Shown: piece after piece, positions 8,019 to 17,008 of the stretch
How the letters are laid out: each line of letters begins with the position of its first letter
How positions within the stretch are numbered: the first letter of the stretch is position 1
DNA from: Chryseobacterium nepalense
GTDB lineage: Bacteria; Bacteroidota; Bacteroidia; Flavobacteriales; Weeksellaceae
NCBI RefSeq assembly: GCF_023195755.1
Contig: NZ_CP096203.1
Span: 3,472,001 to 3,536,000 of the forward strand
Length of the DNA stretch: 64,000 bases
Direction of reading: 5' to 3'
The notes under the pieces: model-generated
Database searches by the model: none
What the model was told of the DNA's origin: nothing
What the model saw: only the letters and a program-made list of their open reading frames with translations
Translations under genes and position numbers: made by a program

Positions 8019-9269
8019 ATGAAAGGACAGAATAAACTATTTATAGCCATCGTTGTTGCCTTGATTCTGGGTGTGGCCATCGGCGGATTTGTACACATCC
8101 GTTATCCTGAAAGCGCAGAACCGTTTTCTAAAAACATAAAACTCTTAGGAACTGTTTTCATTCGTCTGGTGCAGATGATTATCGCACCTTTGGTATTTAC
8201 GACCCTGGTGGTGGGAATTGCCAAAATGAGTGATATTAAGATGATCGGAAGGGTAGGTACAAAAGCGATGTTATGGTTCATCTCTGCTTCCTTGGTATCT
8301 CTGTTTATTGGTCTTATGTTGGTAAACTGGCTGGAGCCGGGACACGTGACAACACTCCCTATTCAGGATGCGGCTTCCGCAGATGAACTTCTGAAAAGCA
8401 GCAAAGGATTTTCCATGGAAGATTTTGTAAAGCATATTATTCCTAAAAGTGTTTTTGAAGCTTTTGCTACCAATGAAGTGCTGCAGATTGTGGTATTTTC
8501 TATCATGTTTGGGATTGCACTGGCCAATTTGGGAGACGAATATGCACAACCTGTTGTAAAGCTGTTTGATATTATCGCCCATGGAATCCTGAAAATGGTA
8601 GGTTATATTATGTGGTTTGCTCCGCTGGGTGTCCTGGGAGCTATTGCAGCAGTAGTGGCAACCAATGGTTTTGAGATCTTTAAGGTTTATGCCATTTATC
8701 TCAGGGATTTTTTCTTTGCACTGGGCATTCTCTGGCTGGTTCTCTTACTTGTAGGATATTTAATCATCGGCAACCGGCTTTTTGAATTGCTGAGAAGAAT
8801 TAAAGAACCTTTGCTTATTGCCTTTTCCACCACCAGTTCTGAAGCAGTTTTCCCGAAACTGGTAGAAGAGCTTGAGAGATTCGGCTGTAATAACAGGGTG
8901 GTATCATTTATTTTACCATTAGGCTATTCTTTTAATCTGGATGGGAGTATGATGTACATGACGTTTGCTTCCATTTTCATTGCCCAGATTTATGGAATTG
9001 AAATGAGTATTGGTCAGCAAATCACTATGCTTTTAGTATTGATGCTTACTTCAAAAGGAATTGCAGGTGTTCCGAGAGCTTCTCTGGTAATCATTGTGGC
9101 CACATGTTCCATGTTCGGAATTCCTCCTGAAGGAATCGCCCTGATCCTTCCGATTGACCATTTCTGTGATATGGGAAGAAGTATGACCAACGTTCTTGGA
9201 AATGCTTTGGCAACTTCAGCGGTTTCCAAATGGGAAGGACAGCTGGATAATCATGGTGGTGATCTTTAA
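8019..9269 (+). CDS. dicarboxylate/amino-acid:cation symporter (DAACS/SDF family)
   Basis: Inner-membrane cation-coupled transporter of the GltP/DctA/Glt-Ph family; 416 residues is typical. Family marks are visible: the IIAPLVFTTLVVGIAKM segment (about 53-70), the serine-rich re-entrant hairpin IAFSTTSSEAVFPK (HP1, about 268-281), the unwound NMDGT-like region GYSFNLDGSMMYM, and the second hairpin with SKGIAGVPRAS. The substrate could be glutamate, aspartate or C4-dicarboxylates; the sequence alone does not separate these. Transcribed singly from a good promoter. Confidence 0.92.
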   Translation: MKGQNKLFIAIVVALILGVAIGGFVHIRYPESAEPFSKNIKLLGTVFIRLVQMIIAPLVFTTLVVGIAKMSDIKMIGRVGTKAMLWFISASLVSLFIGLMLVNWLEPGHVTTLPIQDAASADELLKSSKGFSMEDFVKHIIPKSVFEAFATNEVLQIVVFSIMFGIALANLGDEYAQPVVKLFDIIAHGILKMVGYIMWFAPLGVLGAIAAVVATNGFEIFKVYAIYLRDFFFALGILWLVLLLVGYLIIGNRLFELLRRIKEPLLIAFSTTSSEAVFPKLVEELERFGCNNRVVSFILPLGYSFNLDGSMMYMTFASIFIAQIYGIEMSIGQQITMLLVLMLTSKGIAGVPRASLVIIVATCSMFGIPPEGIALILPIDHFCDMGRSMTNVLGNALATSAVSKWEGQLDNHGGDL

Positions 9270-9327
9270 AATATGTAGTAAATAAGAAAAATGGTCAATA
9301 GTGCATTCACTGTTGGCTATTTTTTTA

Positions 9328-9535
9328 GGAGCTATTTGACTCCGTCGAATTGTATTTGTGAATTTTTTTAAGGAGCAATTTAATTATATCGAAAAGCAGT
9401 ATTTATTTTTTTATTTGAAGCTTTTTCCCGCTCTCACTACTCGCTTTTCCGAGTTCTTTTCGCGGCGGCTTTGCCGCCGCGAAAAGAACTCGGAAAGAGC
9501 TCAGACATGCCGTTCGATCGGGGCTAATTGGTCAT
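9328..9535 (+). repeat. variable-palindrome element, copy 1
   Basis: An 86-89 bp AT-rich module (gactccgtcgaattg ... cgaaaagcag) leads into a conserved block ending actcgctttt. A perfect palindrome follows (arms 9446-9468 and 9474-9496, loop ctttg), then the conserved tail agagctcagacatgccg and gatcggggcta. The arm middle, gagttcttttcgc, is unique to this copy. Same layout as 21110-21395 and 63008-63290. Confidence 0.85.
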
Positions 9536-9559
9536 GCCGGAACTTTTCTTCATGAAATT

Positions 9560-9815
9560 ATTATAAAATCCTTAATTTTTATAAGTCATACAATCTGCGT
9601 TATACGTGTCATCCGCGGGAGAAAACATAAATATTGAGTTATTATACCTTTAATATTACGCTTTAAGCGAAGTCTTTTTAAAAAATACTCTTGTTGAGAT
9701 CCTTTCAGGATGACAAAATTGCTGCATGATTCCTAATTCAAATTAACAGTAATAACATAGAATCTGCAAAATCTATGTGATCATTAAAAGAAAATCTTTG
9801 CATCTTTGCTTTTCA
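9560..9815. repeat. cluster of short intergenic repeat remnants
   Basis: No gene is visible here. The segment carries pieces that resemble common flavobacterial intergenic repeats: a GAGATCCTTTCAGGATGACA hairpin at about 9696-9715, a tgcgttatacgtgtcatccg stretch near 9596, and aatctgcaaaatctatgtg followed by aaatctttgcatctttgc (about 9760-9810). The last one overlaps the presumed promoter of the next gene (CATCTTTG at 9801-9808). Confidence 0.4.
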
Positions 9816-9834
9816 AAAAACTGTTTTTTAGAAA

Positions 9835-10548
9835 ATGAATTTAGACCATCATAAAAACTCAATACAGGAAAATGGCTTTACTGTAATTAACAACGTTTTT
9901 TCGGAAGAAGAAATTAAAAAGATCGGAGAAATCATTCAAAATATAGATACCTCGAAAGAGACATTCAGAAAATCAGATGATCTTTTCGCGATCAGGCAAT
10001 TTTTAAAAGAAATTCCTCAAGTCAGGGAGCTGGTTTTCAATGAAAATATAAAGAACATCATCACAGAAATTTTCGGAGAAAAATATTTTGTGGTGAAAAG
10101 CATTTACTTTGATAAGCCTGAAAAATCAAATTGGTATGTGGCATATCATCAGGATCTTACGATTTCTGTTGACAAAAAAACAGATCTTCCGGGATTTGGT
10201 CCGTGGACTACGAAGCAGAATCAGTTTGCCGTTCAGCCGCCGATTGACATTCTGGAAAATATTTTTACTATTAGGATTCACCTGGATGATACCGATGAAT
10301 ACAACGGTGCGTTAAAAGTAATTCCAACATCACACGCGAAAGGAATTTACCGCCCCGAAACCATCGACTGGTCCGTAGAAACAGAAACCATCTGCAGGGT
10401 GCATAAAGGCGGAATAATGCTCATGAAGCCTTTACTTCTTCATGGATCAAACCGTACTACAAACGGAAAAAAAAGAAGGGTGATTCATATCGAATTTTCA
10501 GACAGACAATTACCGGAAGAGCTGAAGTGGTCGGAAAATATGAATTAA
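9835..10548 (+). CDS. phytanoyl-CoA dioxygenase (PhyH) family protein
   Basis: Non-heme Fe(II)/2-oxoglutarate oxygenase of 237 residues. The facial triad is visible: HxD in VAYHQDLTIS, and the distal His in PLLLHGSNRTTNGKKRRVIHIEF, which also supplies the 2-oxoglutarate-binding arginine. GALKVIPTSHAKG is the usual PhyH segment. Substrates in this family range from fatty acyl-CoA to small secondary metabolites and amino acids; nothing nearby narrows the choice. Monocistronic, ending in a strong shared terminator. Confidence 0.85.
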   Translation: MNLDHHKNSIQENGFTVINNVFSEEEIKKIGEIIQNIDTSKETFRKSDDLFAIRQFLKEIPQVRELVFNENIKNIITEIFGEKYFVVKSIYFDKPEKSNWYVAYHQDLTISVDKKTDLPGFGPWTTKQNQFAVQPPIDILENIFTIRIHLDDTDEYNGALKVIPTSHAKGIYRPETIDWSVETETICRVHKGGIMLMKPLLLHGSNRTTNGKKRRVIHIEFSDRQLPEELKWSENMN

Positions 10549-10554
10549 AATAAA

Positions 10555-10578
10555 AAACCTCTTCAAAAGAAGAGGTTT
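10555..10578. terminator. bidirectional terminator between convergent genes
   Basis: A perfect 10-bp stem (aaacctcttc / gaagaggttt) with an AAAA loop, A-run before and T-run after. It serves the PhyH-type gene on plus and the NTR-like gene on minus. Confidence 0.85.
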
Positions 10579-10584
10579 AGTTTT

Positions 10585-11346
10585 TTACCATTCAAAATTG
10601 ATTATTTCTCCATATTTTGTATTGATATTATCCGGAAGGTATAAAAGTAATATCAAAAATTCTTCTCCGGGTTTATGATCGAAGAACATAGGGGTGTCGA
10701 TAATCATATTTCTTTTAAGAATGTTTTCAATTTCTTGATCCTTATCTCCGAAAGTTGTGACCGGAGTCAGTTCCTCAATTTTAGAATAATCATTAACTTT
10801 TACCTTATAAATTGCAAACGGATTTTTCGGCGAAAAGTTTTTTATTGCTGAAAGATCAGATTTGTTACCTTTTTGTAATTCATCAAAGCACGTCGCAAAT
10901 TGCAGTCCTGTGAAAGCAAATTTATTTTTATCAATATAGGCGAATGTTTTTTCCAAAACTTCAGATGTTGCTTTTTCCTTCTCCATATCAAACCTGTATT
11001 TCGGAGAACAGGACGAAATAGAATATTCACCATTGTATTTATTCAATAAAATAAGATAGGTTTCACCAGGCTGTACATCTGTTTCGCACGCTCCTGAATA
11101 CGGATTTCCGATAAGGCCCCTTACAGTAAGCGTTTGGAATTTCTTACCTTTATAAATCTTTTCAAATTTTATATCTGCCTTATAAGTTCTCTGTTCCGCA
11201 TTTTCGCCGTAGACCTTTATAATTCTGATAATTCCCGCAACATCTGCAGCCAGATAGTTTTCTGCTAACGGATCTGTTTTACATTTGCAGGCGTACAACG
11301 TTACAACGTTTAAAACTAAAAAGAAAAAAAATAACAGTTTTTTCAT
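10585..11346 (-). CDS. secreted NTR/TIMP-like domain protein
   Basis: A 253-residue protein with signal peptide (about 1-19, then CKCK). The N-terminal half resembles the netrin/TIMP-like OB fold: an exposed CKC at the mature N-terminus, then YKADIKFEKIYKGKKF, a SGACETDVQPGETYLILL segment and a second cysteine in SISSCSP. The C-terminal half is unassigned. It starts 8 bases after the stop of the GH92 gene, so both belong to one transcript. Its function with the mannosidase is unknown. The fold call is by pattern only. Confidence 0.65.
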   Translation of the reverse strand: MKKLLFFFFLVLNVVTLYACKCKTDPLAENYLAADVAGIIRIIKVYGENAEQRTYKADIKFEKIYKGKKFQTLTVRGLIGNPYSGACETDVQPGETYLILLNKYNGEYSISSCSPKYRFDMEKEKATSEVLEKTFAYIDKNKFAFTGLQFATCFDELQKGNKSDLSAIKNFSPKNPFAIYKVKVNDYSKIEELTPVTTFGDKDQEIENILKRNMIIDTPMFFDHKPGEEFLILLLYLPDNINTKYGEIINFEW

Positions 11347-11354
11347 GATCAGTA

Positions 11355-14177
11355 TTATTTCACGGAAATTTCATCCACAAAAATATAAGCATCGCCCCCC
11401 GCTCCCTGGTGCCATTCCGGAAGTTTGCCGAAATGATAAGCTTTTACTTTGATAAATCGAGCCTGTGTAGGCAATACCTCAGCTGAAAAATCTTTTATCT
11501 GAACGGTTTCGTCTTTCGGATCAAGTGTATTTTCCACCGTTTTCAGCAGAATGTAATCTTTGCCGTTGTTTGAAACATAATATTCTACTTTTTTCGGCAT
11601 TAAAATCCATGCTCTGCTGTCCTGAAGATAGGTGGAAGACAATTTTGTGAATTGCTGTGGAGATCTCATATCGATAACGGCTTCAAAAGTCTGTCCCTGG
11701 TAACCCAGCCATTCTCCTTTTCGCCAGTTGGTATCACCGCTGATGCCGTCAATTAAAGATAATTTTCCACTTGCAGTATACTGTGGAGTAGGATGGGAAA
11801 GTACCGAAATGTCCCAATTATTAGGTCTTCTGTTGAAGTCGGCTCTTACAATAGAGCTTTTTTCTCCTTTTCGCTCTGCGTAAGCGGCAACCTGCGTTGT
11901 TTTGGTAATGGTGAACGGACCTTTGTAAGGCATGAACATTTTTCTAACATTAGCATCTCCTTCGTCGAGTGTCATGTAGTAAATTTTATCATCAGGATTC
12001 ATGGCAGTAATTTCTACTTTCGTATTAAGATCAAAGATTCTTGCTGCTGCAATCACGGGCGAAGCTGTTAATTCATCATATTTAAAATCTTTGTAGGATT
12101 TTGCATTTTCAAAACCAAGTTTTTTAAGTTCTTCTTTGCCTGTATTTTTAGTGATGGTTCTCGTGGTTCCGTCTTCCAGATGAATTTTAACCTCATCAAA
12201 ATAAGGTTTTGTGGTCTGCCATTCGGGTAATCCGGGTGTTACGGAATAAATTCCCAGGGCACTCAGAATGTACCATGCGCTCATCTGTCCGCAATCTTCA
12301 TTTCCGATCAGTCCGTCCGGAGTATTTTTATAATAGTTATCGAGGATGAATTTAATCTTCGCATCTGTTTTTTCCGGCTTATCGACATAATTGTAAAGGT
12401 ACGCAATATGGTGGCTCGGTTCATTTCCCTGGGCATATTGCCCGATCAGTCCGGTGATATCCACCTGTTCTCTTCCTGTGGTTTTATCCGGTGCAGAAAA
12501 AATAGCGTCAATAAACTGCTCAAACTTTTCCTTTCCGCCATGAGCTGCAATTAATCCCGGAATATCCTGCTGAACAGAATAAGAATAATGCCATGAATTT
12601 CCTTCCGTATAGTTATTGTTCACTTCACGAGGTTCAAAAGGCTCGTACCAGTTTCCGTTTTTTCTCGGCTGCATAAATCCGTTTTTAGGATTGTAGAGGT
12701 TTTTCCAGTTCTGAGAGCGCTTCATAAAATACTGGTAATCTTCTTTTTTGCCTAAAATTTTAGCCATTTGCGCAATACACCAGTCGTCATAGGCATATTC
12801 TACCGTTTTGGAAACACTTTCATGTTCATCATCAATACTGATGAAATTATTCTGTTTGTAGGCATTTAACCCGAAGATATCCAGCATGGCAGAATGTTTG
12901 GAGGCCTCGAATGCTTTTTCATAATCAAAACCGGTGATTCCCTTTGCCATGGCATCGGCAATAACCGACACTGCATGATAACCGATCATACATTCTGTTT
13001 CGTTGGAAGCCAGTTCCCAAACGGGAAGTTTTCCGCCCTGCTCATACTGTTTGATAAAAGTATTGATGAAATCTGCCGTTCTTTTTCTGTCAATCAGTGT
13101 CATCAGAGGATGTGCTGCTCTGAAGGTGTCCCACAGTGAAAAAACCGAATAATAGTCAAAACCGTTGGTCATATAGAATTTGTTGTCGCGGCCTCTGTAT
13201 TTTCCGTCAATATCCATATTAATGTTCGGCTGTGTGAAAACATGATACATAGCTGTGTAAAAAACAGCTAGCTTATCTTTATCCGAAGATTTAACTTCGA
13301 TTTTAGATAATTCTTTATCCCAGTCAGCTACGGCCTGTTTTCTTATCGCTTCAAAATCATTTGATTTACCTTCTGCAAGCATATTTTTGGCAGCGCCTTC
13401 ATAACCGGTAGTGGAAATTGATACTTTTACGAGAATTTTTTCGCCTTTTTTAACTTTATTTGAAAAAGCAATCTGTATCTCATTTCCGTAATAAAAGTTA
13501 TTTTCCTGCATCATGCCTCTTGGTGTAGCATTATGAGATTGTATTAATTTTGATTCGAGCATCGGTTTTGAAAACTCAATTCTGGCATAGATGTACTGGT
13601 TGGTTGCCCAGGCTTCGCTCCTGCGGGAAACTTCGATCGTTTTGTCATTGATAATTTTTACCTCACCTTGCAATAATTTATCCCTGTGATTTAAGTCTAA
13701 AATAATATTGGCATTTCCGGCATTATTGAATGTGTATTCATGGTAACCTACTCTTTTTGTAGTGGTTAAACGTACATCAATATTGTGCTTATCTAATTTA
13801 ACCGAATAAAATCCTGCCGAAGCTTTTTCGTTTTTATGTGAAAATTTTGAAGAATATTCTTTTGGAGTAAGTCCCGGGTTTCCCATCGTTGGCATCAGCA
13901 TAATATCTCCATAATCCGAAACTCCCGTTCCGTTAAGATGCGTATGAGAAAATCCATAAATCACGGAATCTGAGTAATGATAGCCGCTGCAGCCGTCCCA
14001 GCTTCCGTCGATTCTTGTATCCGGAGATAGCTGCACCATTCCGAAGGGAACAATCGCTCCCGGAAAAGTATGTCCGTGGCCGCCTGTTCCGATAAACGGA
14101 TTCACATATTGCGAATAATTTTGTGAAAATGTATTATGGAATAAAATTCCTAAAAGAACGATGAATATTCTTTTCAT
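11355..14177 (-). CDS. GH92 alpha-mannosidase, secreted
   Basis: Calcium-dependent exo-alpha-mannosidase of family GH92. Signal peptide about 1-18. The N-terminal domain begins with the family signature YVNPFIGTGGHGHTFPGA, then PFGMVQLSPDT; the catalytic domain carries GNEDCGQMSAW near residue 625 and EGNSWHYSY. A C-terminal FN3/chitobiase-like segment and an F5/8-type (CBM32-like) domain follow (about 800-940, IDGISGDTNWRKGEW). Length (940 aa) fits forms with an extra carbohydrate-binding domain. Expected to trim alpha-1,2- or related mannosyl links from N-glycans. No SusCD pair sits next to it. The NTR-like gene follows in the same operon. Confidence 0.93.
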   Translation of the reverse strand: MKRIFIVLLGILFHNTFSQNYSQYVNPFIGTGGHGHTFPGAIVPFGMVQLSPDTRIDGSWDGCSGYHYSDSVIYGFSHTHLNGTGVSDYGDIMLMPTMGNPGLTPKEYSSKFSHKNEKASAGFYSVKLDKHNIDVRLTTTKRVGYHEYTFNNAGNANIILDLNHRDKLLQGEVKIINDKTIEVSRRSEAWATNQYIYARIEFSKPMLESKLIQSHNATPRGMMQENNFYYGNEIQIAFSNKVKKGEKILVKVSISTTGYEGAAKNMLAEGKSNDFEAIRKQAVADWDKELSKIEVKSSDKDKLAVFYTAMYHVFTQPNINMDIDGKYRGRDNKFYMTNGFDYYSVFSLWDTFRAAHPLMTLIDRKRTADFINTFIKQYEQGGKLPVWELASNETECMIGYHAVSVIADAMAKGITGFDYEKAFEASKHSAMLDIFGLNAYKQNNFISIDDEHESVSKTVEYAYDDWCIAQMAKILGKKEDYQYFMKRSQNWKNLYNPKNGFMQPRKNGNWYEPFEPREVNNNYTEGNSWHYSYSVQQDIPGLIAAHGGKEKFEQFIDAIFSAPDKTTGREQVDITGLIGQYAQGNEPSHHIAYLYNYVDKPEKTDAKIKFILDNYYKNTPDGLIGNEDCGQMSAWYILSALGIYSVTPGLPEWQTTKPYFDEVKIHLEDGTTRTITKNTGKEELKKLGFENAKSYKDFKYDELTASPVIAAARIFDLNTKVEITAMNPDDKIYYMTLDEGDANVRKMFMPYKGPFTITKTTQVAAYAERKGEKSSIVRADFNRRPNNWDISVLSHPTPQYTASGKLSLIDGISGDTNWRKGEWLGYQGQTFEAVIDMRSPQQFTKLSSTYLQDSRAWILMPKKVEYYVSNNGKDYILLKTVENTLDPKDETVQIKDFSAEVLPTQARFIKVKAYHFGKLPEWHQGAGGDAYIFVDEISVK

Positions 14178-14256
14178 GATCTATAAATTAAAATTCCCCT
14201 AAAATACTATAAAATTAGCTTTCGCAAAAGAAAATATCTATCAGTGTCTTTACTTA

Positions 14257-14286
14257 TTCTAAATAGGTTAATTTTTCGTAAATTTG
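14257..14286 (+). promoter_or_regulatory. promoter of the Mrp-nifU-like operon
   Basis: TTC at 14257-14259, 19-bp spacer, then TAAATTTG at 14279-14286; the ATG is at 14305. The -7 box is perfect and the -33 box has one mismatch. Confidence 0.6.
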
Positions 14287-14304
14287 TAGACAATTTATTA
14301 GTTT

Positions 14305-15411
14305 ATGTTGACGAAAGACAAGGTTCAGAATTTCCTTAAAGATATAGAAGTAGATGATTTGGTAAACAATCTTCAGATCATGGGTAATGAGGTTTATATT
14401 GATATGACAGCTCATTCACCGGCCATGCATGAAAAGAAAAAGCTTGAAGCAGCCATGAAACAGGCTTTTGCAAGCGAATTCGGAGAAGAGGTAAACCTGA
14501 AACTGAAAATCGTTTCTCCGGAACCGAGTGAAATTCAGCAAAGCCAGATTAAAGGAAAACAGATTCCCGGAATCCAGAATATCATTGCTATTGCTTCAGG
14601 AAAAGGAGGGGTAGGAAAGTCTACCGTTTCTGCGAACATAGCGGTAACACTGGCAAAAATGGGTTTCAAAGTAGGATTGCTGGATGCTGATATTTACGGT
14701 CCATCTGTTCCTACGATGTTTGATACGGAAGGGCAAAAACCGATTTCTGTAGAAATTGAAGGCAAAAATCTAATGAAACCGATCGAGAACTATGGTGTAA
14801 AAATGCTTTCTATAGGATACTTTTCAGGAGCAAATCAGGCGGTAGTTTGGAGAGGTCCGATGGCTTCAAAGGCATTAAACCAGATGATCAGAGATGCAGC
14901 GTGGGGAGAACTTGATTTTTTATTAATTGACCTTCCTCCGGGAACCGGAGACATTCACCTGTCTATTATCCAGGAAGTGCCTGTAACGGGTGCCGTGATT
15001 GTGAGCACACCGCAGCATGTAGCTTTGGCAGACGTAAGAAAAGGTATTGCAATGTTCCAAATGGAAAGTATTAATATTCCAGTTCTTGGATTAATCGAAA
15101 ATATGGCGTACTTTACACCGGAAGAATTGCCTGAAAATAAATATTATATTTTTGGAAAACAAGGCGCTCAGTATCTTGCAGAAGATCTTGGTATTCCTGT
15201 ACTGGGGGAAATTCCTTTGATTCAGAGCATCAGGGAAGCTGGAGATGTAGGAAGACCGGCAGCATTGCAGGAAAATTCTGTAATTGCAGAGGTGTATACG
15301 GAAACTGCCCGAAGAATGGTGGAAAGCCTTGTAGAAAGAAACAAAAATCTGCCTCCTACGGAAGCGGTTAAGATCACTACGATGGCAGGATGCTCCCCAA
15401 AAGCAAAATAA
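14305..15411 (+). CDS. Mrp/ApbC/NBP35-family iron-sulfur carrier ATPase
   Basis: P-loop ATPase that carries and hands over Fe-S clusters. The N-terminal MIP18-like domain (about 1-90, VQNFLKDIEVDDLV) precedes a deviant Walker A GKGGVGKST (about 99-107); then LLDADIYGPSVPTMF, the Walker B region LLIDLPPGTGDIHLS and VSTPQHVALADVRK, all typical of Mrp. The CxxC near the end of other family members is not seen in the segment LIENMAYFTPEELPENKYYIFG, where it would normally be CP-x-C. This suggests a form that binds its cluster differently, as in other Bacteroidota. Same operon as the NifU-like gene 39 bp downstream. Confidence 0.92.
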   Translation: MLTKDKVQNFLKDIEVDDLVNNLQIMGNEVYIDMTAHSPAMHEKKKLEAAMKQAFASEFGEEVNLKLKIVSPEPSEIQQSQIKGKQIPGIQNIIAIASGKGGVGKSTVSANIAVTLAKMGFKVGLLDADIYGPSVPTMFDTEGQKPISVEIEGKNLMKPIENYGVKMLSIGYFSGANQAVVWRGPMASKALNQMIRDAAWGELDFLLIDLPPGTGDIHLSIIQEVPVTGAVIVSTPQHVALADVRKGIAMFQMESINIPVLGLIENMAYFTPEELPENKYYIFGKQGAQYLAEDLGIPVLGEIPLIQSIREAGDVGRPAALQENSVIAEVYTETARRMVESLVERNKNLPPTEAVKITTMAGCSPKAK

Positions 15412-15450
15412 TTTCAATAGTAATTGAAACCAAATTGAACTGAAAAAAAT

Positions 15451-15699
15451 ATGGAAACAAATATAACACACGAAGATACAGTAACAAGGGTATTGGAAGC
15501 TTTGGAAAGTATCCGTCCGTTTCTCAATAAAGACGGAGGGGATATCGAGCTTATCGATGTGAAGGATAATCTGGTTTATGTAAAACTTTTAGGAAACTGT
15601 TCCGGATGTTCGTTAAATTTTTCTACCCTGAAACTGGGTGTTGAGAACACGATTAAGCAGCATGCTCCGGAGATAGAAAAAGTTGTAAGCGTAGAATAA
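15451..15699 (+). CDS. NifU C-terminal-domain protein (Nfu-type Fe-S carrier)
   Basis: An 82-residue single-domain Nfu protein: VLESIRPFLNKDGGDIELIDV followed by GNCSGCSLNFSTLK with the cluster-binding CxxC. It would dimerise around a [4Fe-4S] cluster and deliver it to apo-proteins. Its place right behind the Mrp-type carrier gene supports joint work in Fe-S maturation. A terminator follows 27 bases after the stop. Confidence 0.93.
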   Translation: METNITHEDTVTRVLEALESIRPFLNKDGGDIELIDVKDNLVYVKLLGNCSGCSLNFSTLKLGVENTIKQHAPEIEKVVSVE

Positions 15700-15725
15700 A
15701 AGAAAAAATTAAATATATTTTTCAG

Positions 15726-15757
15726 CAGACCTTTAATATTTAGAGGTCTGTTTTTTT
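15726..15757 (+). terminator. rho-independent terminator after the nifU-like gene
   Basis: Stem cagacct / aggtctg with an 11-nt AT-rich loop, followed by TTTTTTT. Confidence 0.8.
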
Positions 15758-15759
15758 AT

Positions 15760-16282
15760 TTTAGATTTTTCATATACTTATAACTTTTAAAATTGCCAAT
15801 CTTTACGCAGGATTTATCTTTACAAGGAAGGGATTTGAACAAAGATTCGGTTGGTTTTAAATTTATCACACTATTTTGATTTTTATGTGTAATCGTTTTC
15901 ACTTGATTTATAAGAAATTATTTAGAAAATTTATGAAATATTTATAGTAATATTTCTACATGCCCATGAATATTTTATGTATTATTTTTGTAGAAAATAT
16001 TTACAGCGCTAAGATAAGGATGAATGCTTGTAACATACTTTTTTATTCATTTAATTTATATGTTTAATAATTTTTAAAGATTTTATAAAAATTATTTTCA
16101 ATTATTAGGTTCCTGAATTTCCGGAATCATAAAACCGTTGTAATAACTTTAATAAAACTCCTGATAGAAAGGTATGGATAGAAATGTATATGGTATTTGG
16201 TCTGTAACTTGTATTGAAAACATAACAATAAAGAGAAGCTGTTTCCCGTTTGACTGGGACTTTTATTTAAAAAACTAACTCT
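15760..16282. other. long AT-rich upstream region of the response-regulator gene
   Basis: No convincing gene. A TATTTTTG box at 15983-15990 could start a transcript with a leader of about 290 nt. This leader contains a short frame at 16020 (ATG preceded by aagataagg, 15 codons, stop at 16065-16067) that may be a leader peptide or chance. Confidence 0.35.
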
Positions 16283-16897
16283 ATGAAAAATATACTCATT
16301 GCTGACGGTCACTATGTAGTAAGAACAGGTACAGCTCTGGTGCTAAAGTCAAAACTCCAATATCATTGTAATATAGATTTTGCTGAAACATACTCCGATA
16401 CAAAGGATATGGTTTCTGAAAAGGTATATGATCTTTTAATTATTGATATTGATATACCGGGAAGTATTTTTAGGGCAATGGTAAAAGATCTTAAGAAAAA
16501 GCAAAAACACCTTAAGATTTTATTTTTTTCAACTTATGATGACAATGTAGGGATACAATACATAGAAGAGGGAGCTGCCGGATATCTCAACAAAGGAGCC
16601 TCAGAATCTGAAATCATTACCGCGGTAAATTCCATGTTTGAGGAAGGCTATTATTATACCGTGGATATGATGAAGAAGCTGGTTACACATACTGCGGGCA
16701 GTCATTCTGTAGAAAGACTTTCTAAAAGAGAATTTCAGATTTTTAAGCTTCTTGCGCAGGGAAACGGGAATATAGAAATTTCAAACATACTGAACCTTAA
16801 GATGTCTACCATCAGTACTTATAAGAAAAAAATCTTTGAAAAGCTGCAGGTGAAAAATGTAGTTGATCTTGTAAGAATTTATGACGATATGCATTAA
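16283..16897 (+). CDS. NarL/FixJ-type response regulator, orphan
   Basis: A 204-residue two-domain regulator. The receiver (about 1-120) has ILIADGH at the first acidic site (one Asp rather than the usual pair), the phosphorylatable Asp in LLIIDIDIPG, and the conserved Lys in YLNKGASESEI. The C-terminal LuxR-type HTH (about 140-204) reads LSKREFQIFKLLAQGNGNIEI then STISTYKKKIFEKLQV. No histidine kinase lies beside it. Similar short regulators in flavobacteria respond to envelope or surface cues, but nothing here fixes the signal. Terminated by a strong hairpin. Confidence 0.88.
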   Translation: MKNILIADGHYVVRTGTALVLKSKLQYHCNIDFAETYSDTKDMVSEKVYDLLIIDIDIPGSIFRAMVKDLKKKQKHLKILFFSTYDDNVGIQYIEEGAAGYLNKGASESEIITAVNSMFEEGYYYTVDMMKKLVTHTAGSHSVERLSKREFQIFKLLAQGNGNIEISNILNLKMSTISTYKKKIFEKLQVKNVVDLVRIYDDMH

Positions 16898-16902
16898 TTA
16901 TA

Positions 16903-16939
16903 AATCCCGGCAGAGAAATTCGCCGGGATTGATTTTTTT
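16903..16939 (+). terminator. terminator of the response-regulator gene
   Basis: A perfect 9-bp stem aatcccggc / gccgggatt followed by gaTTTTTTT. Confidence 0.85.
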
Positions 16940-16961
16940 AAAGAATATTTATTGTAAGGAT

Positions 16962-16983
16962 AAAAAAGCCCGGTAAAGGGCTT
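16962..16983 (-). terminator. terminator of the choice-of-anchor I gene
   Basis: Stem aagccc / gggctt with loop ggtaaa, followed on the minus strand by six T. It lies 26 bases past the stop at 17009. Confidence 0.7.
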
Positions 16984-17008
16984 ATTCAAATCAACTAAAT
17001 AATGTATT

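Noticed and set aside
9446..9496. Integron attC site or plain rho-independent terminator as explanation of the palindrome
   Set aside because: The RYYYAAC/GTTRRRY ends of attC are missing and there is no integrase. A simple terminator would not need the long conserved flanks on both sides. Termination as a side effect is still possible.
16127..16312. 61-residue minus-strand frame upstream of the response regulator
   Set aside because: Overlaps the regulator's start, has no recognisable family and lies in AT-rich leader DNA.
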